The notes under the pieces: generated by a model
Seen by the model: the letters and a program-made list of their open reading frames with translations, nothing else
Told to the model about the DNA's origin: nothing
The model's database searches: none
Position numbers and translations under genes: made by a program
Assembly (NCBI GenBank): GCA_021155965.1
Contig: JAJNBJ010000003.1
Coordinates: 182,385-246,384, forward strand
Length of the DNA: 64,000 nucleotides
Reading direction: 5' to 3'
DNA from: Flavipsychrobacter sp.
Lineage (GTDB): Bacteria; Bacteroidota; Bacteroidia; Chitinophagales; Chitinophagaceae
Part shown: positions 57,538 to 64,000 of the stretch, one piece after another
Layout: each line of letters opens with the position of its first letter
Position numbering within the stretch: the stretch's first letter is position 1

Positions 57538-59676
57538 TTAAGTATTTACAAAGTACATGGCCAGCTTCCCCTTATTCTTGGCATCTATCTCCCCCCGGTA
57601 CTCGCAATTGAATTTACCTTTTACAAGGTCGTACGTGGTTTGGGAGATGTTCACTCTGCCCGGCTCACTGTTCTGCTCCATTCGGGCAGCCGTGTTTACA
57701 GTATCACCCCAAATATCGTAAGCGAATTTCTTCACACCCACTATGCCCGCCACCACACTGCCGCTATGTATGCCAATTCGTACTTTAAAAGTTTTATTGC
57801 TGTTTTCTGCATATCGCATATCCATAAAATCACGTATTTCCAGAGCAGCTCTCACAATGTGCTCGGCGTGCAAGGTATCCTTTACGGGAAGACCGGCTGC
57901 AGCCAGGTAAGCATCGCCAATTGTCTTTATTTTCTCAATATTGTATTTCGCCGTTATCTCATCAAAAGCCTTAAAGCAGGTGTGCAGCTCATCTATCAGT
58001 TCCTGGGCCCCCATCTTTTCCCCTGCGCTTGTGAAATTCACAAAGTCAGTAAACATTACCGTCACATTATCAAAGTGTTTCGCGGCCGTACTTCCGGTTG
58101 TTTTCAACTCCTCTGCCACTTCCGATGGCAGGATGTTGAGCAGCAACTCTTCAGATTTCTGCTTTTCTTTCGAGAGCAGTTTATTATTCCTTACCATAAC
58201 TGTAAGCAAACTGGCCAACAAAAGAGCCCCACCCAACCCTATCCATGTATACCGGCGCTGGCGCTCTAATTTCAGCGCCGCAGCGTGTTTGGCATCGGCG
58301 GTTGCTACGCTGTCTATCGCCCGCTCCTTATTATACCGGTAGCTCATACCGATCTTTGTCACCTGGTCTATACTCTCATGCGTAAAGATCGAGTCATTTA
58401 TTTTTACATACATTTGATAGTACTCCCCGGATATTTTATAATCACCCCGTGCCTGGTAGGCCCACGCTAATGCCTGGTAGCACGGCTTCATTATTTCCGG
58501 CGCATCATATTTTTTTGCAGTATCCAGCGCTCTCCGCAGGTAAGCAATGCCGATCTTCAGCTTTTCCTGGTCTCCTGCAGGCATCGAATTATCTGGCGGG
58601 TATATGCTCTCTACATTGATCTCGGGCAACGTGTCTTTAACGGGGAAGTTATCTGATACATTCACATAGGCATAACCTATTTCCATAAGCCCCCACGCAA
58701 CCTGGTGCCTGTCTCCGCTTTCCTCTGCCATCTCGCTTGCCCTTTTGCTATACGCAAGCGCCATAGGGTAATTTTTTAGTTGCCGGTATATGCTCCCTAT
58801 ATTGCCCACGCATGCAATAGCAACATACTTATTGCCTATCTCGTTGGCTATCTTCAGCGCTTTGGTCTCATATTCCAATGCCCTGGCATACTGCTTCTGC
58901 ATGTTATATACAATTCCTATCCCTTGCGCAGCAATAGCAGTTCCATACTTGTTACCTAACCCCTCATAAAAACCCAACGCCTTGAAATAATAGTCCAGCG
59001 CTACCGGGAAATCCCTTAATGCAGAATATACATTGCCTATACTGAAGTTTGTTCTTGCAGAACCGCCTTTATCCCCTATCTCTTCACTTATTGCCAAAGA
59101 TTTAAAATAATAGTCAAGTGCATGTGGGTAATCGCCTTGCACTATATATACATTTCCGATACTGACATAAGTACCCGCCATCGACCTCTTATTCCCTGTC
59201 TCCTCATTCAGTTTCACTGCCGCATCATAATGCCTCAGCGCCTCCGGGAAAATACACAACGAACCGTACGAATTGCCTATCCCCAGCAGGTCTCTAGCCA
59301 TTCCACGCTTGTTGTCAATTTCGCTGTCTATTTTATAAGCTATGGTATAATACTCAAGTTCTTTTCGGTAATCGCCTTTGTTCCTGAAACCTAATCCGCG
59401 TACATGGTTGGCAGATGCCATGCCACTTTTCCAGCCAAGTTTTGTAGATAGGGCTAAACACTGTTCCGTGTATTTTGCACCTTGTTCCGGGTCTATCTGT
59501 GTATATTCTCTTGCCAGCTCGTAAAGCATGCCTGCTTTATTGGTGTCTTCTTTGGTCTTTGGCATTTCTTTTAAAAGAGAATCTACCCTGGCTTTGCCTT
59601 GTAATTGTGCATGAAGACCACCTGCCGCTATAGCAAATAAAAAAGTGGTGACCAGGAATTTCAGGAACATACCCAT
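57538..59676 (-). CDS. TPR adenylate cyclase, class III (copy 3)
   Basis: A 712-residue cyclase with signal peptide, about eight TPR repeats (60-330), a span near residue 480 (GLGGALLLASLLTVMV) and a class III catalytic domain (about 510-712) with MFTDFVNFTSAG, EKIKTIGDAYLAAAGLPV and YDIWGDTVNTAARMEQNSEPG. It is the first gene of the three-cyclase operon and shares long identical stretches with copy 2 in the catalytic domain. TPRs suggest sensing by protein or peptide contact. Confidence 0.92.
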   Translation of the reverse strand: MGMFLKFLVTTFLFAIAAGGLHAQLQGKARVDSLLKEMPKTKEDTNKAGMLYELAREYTQIDPEQGAKYTEQCLALSTKLGWKSGMASANHVRGLGFRNKGDYRKELEYYTIAYKIDSEIDNKRGMARDLLGIGNSYGSLCIFPEALRHYDAAVKLNEETGNKRSMAGTYVSIGNVYIVQGDYPHALDYYFKSLAISEEIGDKGGSARTNFSIGNVYSALRDFPVALDYYFKALGFYEGLGNKYGTAIAAQGIGIVYNMQKQYARALEYETKALKIANEIGNKYVAIACVGNIGSIYRQLKNYPMALAYSKRASEMAEESGDRHQVAWGLMEIGYAYVNVSDNFPVKDTLPEINVESIYPPDNSMPAGDQEKLKIGIAYLRRALDTAKKYDAPEIMKPCYQALAWAYQARGDYKISGEYYQMYVKINDSIFTHESIDQVTKIGMSYRYNKERAIDSVATADAKHAAALKLERQRRYTWIGLGGALLLASLLTVMVRNNKLLSKEKQKSEELLLNILPSEVAEELKTTGSTAAKHFDNVTVMFTDFVNFTSAGEKMGAQELIDELHTCFKAFDEITAKYNIEKIKTIGDAYLAAAGLPVKDTLHAEHIVRAALEIRDFMDMRYAENSNKTFKVRIGIHSGSVVAGIVGVKKFAYDIWGDTVNTAARMEQNSEPGRVNISQTTYDLVKGKFNCEYRGEIDAKNKGKLAMYFVNT

Positions 59677-59806
59677 CGCAAACAGTTAGCACAAACAAGG
59701 TAAAAACATTTGCTTAATTATTCATATTGTTTTGTTGTAATCCTTATCTTATTACTCATTTTCGTAAAATCAGCAGGGCTATATTTTCACTATTTTCACA
59801 CCCTGA

Positions 59807-60808
59807 ATGAACGCGGAGTACAAAAAGATACAGCAATCTATACAACTGAGGCAGTTTGCCCCATTTTACCTGATAGATGGCGAAGAGCCATACTACTTAG
59901 ATAAAATAACCACCTGGTTCGAGAACGAGATACTTACTCCTGCCGAAAAGGACTTTAACCTGATGGTGATATATGGCAAGGATGCCGAATGGGCCGATGT
60001 AGTAAATGCCTGCCGCCGCTTCCCTATGTTTGCAGAGAAGCAGGTGGTTATACTAAAAGATGCAGCATCACTGAAAGGCTTTAACGACCTTGCCGGCTAT
60101 TTGGAGAAACCCACACCAAGCACAGTCTTCCTCATAGAGCACCGGGGCAAAAAAACAGATGGCCGTGGCAAAATAGTGAAGCTGGCAAAAGAGAAAGGCT
60201 TCCACTTCACATCAGATAAGATAAAAGACGACCATATGCCGCAATGGATACAGGCATACGGCAACGAAATAGGTTTCAAGATCGGCGAACGTGAATCACA
60301 AATTTTGGCCACCTACCTTGGCGCCGACCTGCAAAAGATAGCCAACGAGATAGAAAAGGTACGCATCAATGTGCCGCAAGACCCGGCTCTTACTGCCGAG
60401 ATGATCCAGAAATACATCGGCATCAGTAAAGAGTATAATATCTTCGAATTCCCCGAAGCAGTTACTGGGAACGACCGCGATAAGCTATACCGCATGCTTG
60501 CCTACTTTATGGCAAACACCAAGGCAGCCCCCATGCCGCTGCTTATTGGCACATTCTATAATCATTTCAACCGGCTATACCAGGCAAACTTTGTTCGTGG
60601 CAAAACAGATAAAGAAGCTGCAGCAGCCCTTGGAGTATCTCCCTATTTTGTAAAGAACATAATGGCTGCCGCCCAAAACTGGCCGCTACACCGCGTAGAG
60701 CGTTGTATGCTATTGTTAGGCAAATACAGCACCATGGCAGTAGGCATAAAAAACACTACTAACGACAAAGAACTGCTGAAAGAAATGATCGGGCAAATGC
60801 TGGAGTAA
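59807..60808 (+). CDS. holA: DNA polymerase III delta subunit
   Basis: A 333-residue clamp-loader subunit that opens the beta clamp. It has the N-terminal AAA-like fold (FYLIDGEEPYYLDKI), the VVILKDAASLKG segment, and the C-terminal collar domain with ATYLGADLQKIANEIEKV and FEFPEAVTGND. The ATG at 59807 gives the typical start. Confidence 0.9.
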   Translation: MNAEYKKIQQSIQLRQFAPFYLIDGEEPYYLDKITTWFENEILTPAEKDFNLMVIYGKDAEWADVVNACRRFPMFAEKQVVILKDAASLKGFNDLAGYLEKPTPSTVFLIEHRGKKTDGRGKIVKLAKEKGFHFTSDKIKDDHMPQWIQAYGNEIGFKIGERESQILATYLGADLQKIANEIEKVRINVPQDPALTAEMIQKYIGISKEYNIFEFPEAVTGNDRDKLYRMLAYFMANTKAAPMPLLIGTFYNHFNRLYQANFVRGKTDKEAAAALGVSPYFVKNIMAAAQNWPLHRVERCMLLLGKYSTMAVGIKNTTNDKELLKEMIGQMLE

Positions 60809-60843
60809 ACGCCATTTTGTACAAAAAGGGAACATTAGCGAGA

Positions 60844-60880
60844 TTGTCATGGTGAGCTCCGTCGAACCATGACTGCTGAG
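60844..60880 (+). repeat. GTCATGGTGAGC intergenic element (copy 1)
   Basis: TTGTCATGGTGAGC, GTCGAACCATG and CTGAG lie in the holA-hmgA gap. ATGGT and ACCAT can pair as a small hairpin. Related copies are at 62166-62199 and 63452-63487. Confidence 0.55.
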
Positions 60881-60974
60881 TGATTAGTTGAAGTTGATAA
60901 GAGAAACAGTTAAAAGAAGACAGACATATGACCAATATCATATCTCCCATACATACCAGTTACCCTTTTCTTTG

Positions 60975-60982
60975 TAATTTTG
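60975..60982 (+). promoter_or_regulatory. Putative -7 box of hmgA
   Basis: TAATTTTG matches the consensus exactly and ends 16 bases before the hmgA ATG. Confidence 0.5.
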
Positions 60983-60998
60983 CCCAAAATAACGCCTG

Positions 60999-62159
60999 AT
61001 GCCGCATTATCATTCGTTGGGAAAAATACCGCCAAAAAGGCATACGCAATTCCGCCAGCCCGATGGCACTTTGTATTCCGAACAACTATTCAGTACCGAA
61101 GGTTTTTCTTCCAACTACTCCCTGCTCTACCACATACATGCACCTACCAAAATAGTAAAGGCCGAGGAGCCCATAAATGTCGCGCCTGTAGCTGCTACGT
61201 CTAATATATTAAAGCACCGCAGTTTCCGTGGTTTCAATATTGCTCCCGAGGCTGATTATTTGAAAAGCCGCAAGACCGTCCTTTTCAATAACGATGTGCA
61301 GCTCACACTCGCAGCACCAAAAAAAGGATTAACCGATAACATATTTTACAAAAACGCCGATACCGACGAGGTACTCTTCATCCACGACGGCACCGGCACA
61401 CTGAAAACACAATACGGGCAGATAAAATTCGGCTATGGCGATTATGTGGTTGTTCCCCGCGGCACTATTTATCAGATAGAATTCGATAACGAGAACAACC
61501 GCCTGTTCATTATAGAATCATTCAGCCCGGTTGCACCACCAAAAAGATATTTAAGCAGGTATGGTCAACTCCTCGAGCATTCCCCATACTGCGAACGCGA
61601 TATACGCAAACCGGAAAATTTAGAGACCATCAACCAGCAAGGTGAGTTCCTCATCAACACAAAAAAGAAAGGCTACCTCTACCCCATATGGTATGGCCAC
61701 CACCCGTTCGATGTGATCGGTTGGGACGGCTGTGAATACCCATATGCCCTCAGCATCCACGATTTTGAGCCCATTACCGGCCGTGTGCACCAGCCACCAC
61801 CTGTGCACCAAACGTTCGATGCCCACAACTTTGTGATCTGCTCATTTGTACCAAGACTGTTCGATTATCATCCGCTGGCTATCCCTGCGCCTTATAATCA
61901 CAGCAATATAGATAGCGACGAAGTGCTCTATTATGTGGACGGCGACTTCATGAGCCGCAAGCATGTGGAGCGTGGCATGATTACTTTACATCCTGCTGGC
62001 ATACCCCACGGGCCGCACCCCGGCACAGTGGAAAAAAGCATAGGCGCAAAAGAAACAAAAGAACTGGCAGTAATGGTGGATACCTTCCACCCGCTGATTC
62101 TGACAAAAGAAGGACTAGGAATAGAAGACGACAAATACGTATATAGCTGGATAGAGTAA
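60999..62159 (+). CDS. hmgA: Homogentisate 1,2-dioxygenase
   Basis: Non-haem iron cupin enzyme of tyrosine catabolism that cleaves homogentisate to maleylacetoacetate. The 386-residue protein has the cupin core VLFIHDGTGTLKT, VVVPRGTIYQIEF, the active-site region GWDGCEYPYALSIHDFEP, and the iron ligands in APYNHSN (His), DSDEVLYYVDG (Glu) and PAGIPHGPHPG (His). It is followed 96 bases later by hpd, the preceding pathway step, so both act on the same route. A maleylacetoacetate isomerase and fumarylacetoacetase are not in the window. Confidence 0.96.
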   Translation: MPHYHSLGKIPPKRHTQFRQPDGTLYSEQLFSTEGFSSNYSLLYHIHAPTKIVKAEEPINVAPVAATSNILKHRSFRGFNIAPEADYLKSRKTVLFNNDVQLTLAAPKKGLTDNIFYKNADTDEVLFIHDGTGTLKTQYGQIKFGYGDYVVVPRGTIYQIEFDNENNRLFIIESFSPVAPPKRYLSRYGQLLEHSPYCERDIRKPENLETINQQGEFLINTKKKGYLYPIWYGHHPFDVIGWDGCEYPYALSIHDFEPITGRVHQPPPVHQTFDAHNFVICSFVPRLFDYHPLAIPAPYNHSNIDSDEVLYYVDGDFMSRKHVERGMITLHPAGIPHGPHPGTVEKSIGAKETKELAVMVDTFHPLILTKEGLGIEDDKYVYSWIE

Positions 62160-62165
62160 AATAGA

Positions 62166-62199
62166 TTTGTCATGGTGAGCTTGTCGAACCATTGCTGAG
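62166..62199 (+). repeat. GTCATGGTGAGC intergenic element (copy 2)
   Basis: TTTGTCATGGTGAGCTTGTC followed by GAACCATTGCTGAG lies between hmgA and hpd, close to copy 1 in sequence and with the same possible ATGGT/ACCAT hairpin. Confidence 0.6.
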
Positions 62200-62255
62200 A
62201 AAACAACCAAAGCCGATTAGAGATAGAAATTTTATAACACCAAAAAAGAATAACA

Positions 62256-63386
62256 ATGGATACTCTTACCGTTAGCCAGAAAATGACCCAGGCGCAGGAC
62301 TTCCTGCCCATAAATGGTACCGACCATATAGAAATGTATGTAGGCAATGCCAAGCAGGCTGCCCATTTTTATAAAACCGCTTTCGGCTTCCAGTCGCTGG
62401 CATATGCAGGGCCCGAGACCGGCGTACGTGATGTGGCAAGTTATGTGCTGCAGCAGGGCAAGATACGCCTCGTGCTCACTACCCCGCTCAGCTCAAAGAA
62501 CCCCATATCAGAGCATGTGTACAAGCATGGCGATGGCGTGAAGATACTTGCCCTGTGGGTGGACGATGCCTACAAAGCGTTTGAAGAAACCACTAAACGT
62601 GGCGCCAAAGTTTACATGGATCCTAAAACAGTTACCGACGAGCATGGCGAAGTGCGCATGAGCGGTATCTACACCTATGGCGAGACCGTACACCTGTTCG
62701 TTGAGCGCAAGAACTACAAAGGCCTCTTCCTGCCCGGTTATAAAGAATGGAAAAGCAACTACAATCCCAAAGATGTAGGCCTGCTGTATGTGGACCATTG
62801 CGTGGGCAATGTAGGCTGGGGCCGCATGAACTCCACCATTAAATGGTACGAGGATGTAATGGGCTTTGTGAACATCCTCACTTTCGACGACAAGCAGATA
62901 AACACAGAGTACAGCGCTCTGATGAGTAAGGTAATGAGCAACGGCAATGGCTATGTGAAGTTCCCGATAAACGAACCCGCAGAAGGGAAGAAAAAATCGC
63001 AGATAGAAGAATACCTTGATTTTTATGAAGGTGAAGGCGTGCAGCATATTGCCGTAGCCACCCACGACATAATCACCACCGTGCGCGACCTGAAATCCCG
63101 CGGCGTGGAATTCCTTGATGCACCACCAAATGCCTACTACGAAGACATGACCAACCGCGTAGGCAAAATAGATGAGGACATAGCACCACTACAGGAACTG
63201 GGCATACTTGTTGACTGCGACGAAGAAGGCTACCTCCTCCAGATATTCACCAAGCCGGTGGAAGACCGCCCCACCCTCTTCTTCGAGATCATACAGCGCA
63301 AAGGCGCCCAAAGCTTCGGCGCCGGCAACTTCAAAGCCCTCTTCGAATCAATAGAAAGAGAACAGGCCAAGAGGGGGAATTTGTAA
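62256..63386 (+). CDS. hpd: 4-hydroxyphenylpyruvate dioxygenase
   Basis: Non-haem iron dioxygenase of 376 residues that converts 4-hydroxyphenylpyruvate to homogentisate. It consists of two VOC-type halves; iron ligands are in YVDHCVGNV (His), EGVQHIAVAT (His) and the C-terminal LFFEIIQRKGAQSFGAGNF (Glu). The C-terminal FKALFESIEREQAKRG helix is the typical lid. It lies directly after hmgA and ends at a terminator. Confidence 0.97.
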   Translation: MDTLTVSQKMTQAQDFLPINGTDHIEMYVGNAKQAAHFYKTAFGFQSLAYAGPETGVRDVASYVLQQGKIRLVLTTPLSSKNPISEHVYKHGDGVKILALWVDDAYKAFEETTKRGAKVYMDPKTVTDEHGEVRMSGIYTYGETVHLFVERKNYKGLFLPGYKEWKSNYNPKDVGLLYVDHCVGNVGWGRMNSTIKWYEDVMGFVNILTFDDKQINTEYSALMSKVMSNGNGYVKFPINEPAEGKKKSQIEEYLDFYEGEGVQHIAVATHDIITTVRDLKSRGVEFLDAPPNAYYEDMTNRVGKIDEDIAPLQELGILVDCDEEGYLLQIFTKPVEDRPTLFFEIIQRKGAQSFGAGNFKALFESIEREQAKRGNL

Positions 63387-63406
63387 AAAAAACAAACCAA
63401 CTTCAT

Positions 63407-63447
63407 AAAAGCAACGCAAGTGCATACCTGCGTTGCTTTTTATTTTT
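63407..63447 (+). terminator. Rho-independent terminator after hpd
   Basis: A 12-base perfect stem (AAAAGCAACGCA with TGCGTTGCTTTT) around a 10-base loop runs into a T-rich tract, 20 bases after the hpd stop. Confidence 0.85.
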
Positions 63448-63451
63448 ACTA

Positions 63452-63487
63452 TGTCATTGTGAGATTCGAACCATTGCTGTCACTGAG
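63452..63487 (+). repeat. GTCATGGTGAGC intergenic element (copy 3, degenerate)
   Basis: TGTCATTGTGAGATTCGAAC and CATTGCTG resemble the two copies near hmgA but lack several bases in the middle. Confidence 0.4.
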
Positions 63488-63545
63488 TCCTGTATCAGCG
63501 ACTTAGATATAGGAACCATATTGGGGTATTAATTTCATTATTCTT

Positions 63546-63553
63546 TATTTTTG
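63546..63553 (+). promoter_or_regulatory. Putative -7 box of the small gene at 63558
   Basis: TATTTTTG matches the consensus exactly and ends four bases before the ATG at 63558, which predicts a leaderless transcript. Confidence 0.4.
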
Positions 63554-63557
63554 ATCA

Positions 63558-63845
63558 ATGAATAGCAAATGGTTTCTCAATCCATCTGATGTAACCTGGA
63601 GTGCAAGTAGCAGTGGTAGCGTTTGGGCTAAAAAGAACCCCAAAAGACACCCTAGATCTATGGGTGAACGCGCATATGAACTACGTCTAGTGCACATACC
63701 TACCAATATAGAAGTAAGTGAGCAAATAATAGGAACATATGACAGAAAAGAATGGACGAAAGTAAGGAATATGTTATATGCAAAACTATTTTCAGAATTA
63801 GAAAATAAAGTAGCAAAGGCCTTACGGATCTCGGGACGTAGCTAA
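63558..63845 (+). CDS. Small hypothetical basic protein
   Basis: A 95-residue Lys/Arg-rich protein with no signal peptide, membrane segment or recognised family. The middle (AYELRLVHIPTNIEVSEQI) is likely beta strand and the C-terminus (RNMLYAKLFSELENKVAKAL) helical. The ATG is four bases after an exact -7 box, so a leaderless mRNA or an internal start (Met35) is possible. Composition is more A/T-rich than the hpd-hmgA genes before it. Confidence 0.5.
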   Translation: MNSKWFLNPSDVTWSASSSGSVWAKKNPKRHPRSMGERAYELRLVHIPTNIEVSEQIIGTYDRKEWTKVRNMLYAKLFSELENKVAKALRISGRS

Positions 63846-63901
63846 TATTTTTTATTTGCAGTTCCGGATATATATCCCCCCAACTCGTCCTCGTTTGCAA
63901 C

Positions 63902-64000
63902 CTACCGTGTACCCACATCTTGAGCCATTTTCCATCCGAAATAAATATTACTGAACTTATCTAATCCTCTTTTTAAAACAATAATTCCTGGCGGTCCTTG
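63902..64000 (-). CDS. Possible 3' end of a gene running off the window
   Basis: On the minus strand one frame is open from the window edge for 32 codons to a TAG, ending in WKMAQDVGTR, while the other two frames contain early stops. The short length gives weak support and no family was recognised. Confidence 0.3.
   Translation of the reverse strand, partial: QGPPGIIVLKRGLDKFSNIYFGWKMAQDVGTR

Noticed and set aside
53462..59676. Possible guanylate cyclases
   Set aside because: The substrate-specifying residues seem to be Lys (KIKTIGD) and Asp (YDIWGD), the adenylate pattern, in all three.

Overview
The window looks like chromosomal DNA of a member of the Bacteroidota, probably a Chitinophagaceae- or Sphingobacteriales-type organism. 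Evidence: many promoters fit the Bacteroidota -7 consensus TAnnTTTG; two very large secreted proteins end in type IX secretion sorting domains; a bacillithiol glycosyltransferase (BshA) is present; and NosZ is of the Sec/lipoprotein (clade II) type. No gene-free stretch exceeds 300 bases. No rRNA operon, CRISPR array, prophage or recognisable transposase was seen.

Layout. 1-9 kb: a truncated XerC/D recombinase, aroQ, fmt, a hicBA toxin-antitoxin pair, two tandem TMTC-like membrane TPR proteins, and an ECF sigma factor operon with a membrane protein carrying three VPDGYF motifs and a Spy/CpxP-like periplasmic protein. 8-12.7 kb: an MBL hydrolase, rodA and PBP2 for cell elongation, and tRNA-Gln. 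12.7-26 kb: a nitrogen-oxide island. The minus strand reads crp/fnr, a His-rich membrane protein, norC, a divergent norB, then proline dehydrogenase. The plus strand reads cytochrome c, nosZ, a membrane-NosL fusion, nosD, nosF, nosY and a group III truncated haemoglobin, followed by a fasciclin lipoprotein (minus) and the Fe-S repair protein Ric (plus). Together these would reduce NO to N2O to N2 and repair NO damage; no nitrite or nitrate reductase is in the window. 26-38.2 kb: YajQ, BshA, a 2711-residue secreted protein with about 20 copies of an 89-residue repeat, and a related Ig-like repeat protein. 38-46 kb: glutathione peroxidase, two tandem paralogous secreted proteins of unknown function, a thioesterase, and an operon of a FAH-family enzyme, ung, plsC and a DUF2520 protein.

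45.7-48 kb: a ferredoxin and iscX are separated by a four-helix-bundle (S23-type) gene lying between 36-bp inverted repeats. The same repeats bound a second cassette with two small genes just downstream. This pair of repeat-bounded cassettes is the strongest candidate for an undescribed mobile or modular element here. 47.8-53.5 kb: a histidine kinase and an OmpR-type regulator on the same strand, separated by a third TMTC-like gene on the other strand, then a coiled-coil membrane protein and a DEDDy exonuclease. 53.5-59.7 kb: three tandem class III adenylate cyclases with near-identical catalytic domains but different sensors (TPR, 7TM-DISM, TPR). 59.8-64 kb: holA, hmgA and hpd (tyrosine catabolism), a small unknown gene and the possible 3' end of another.

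Several families of intergenic repeats are scattered through the window: a CCCCTTTAGGGG promoter-linked palindrome, the AATTTGAAAATTTG repeats, a CGCAGAG/CGCAAAG inverted element and a GTCATGGTGAGC element.
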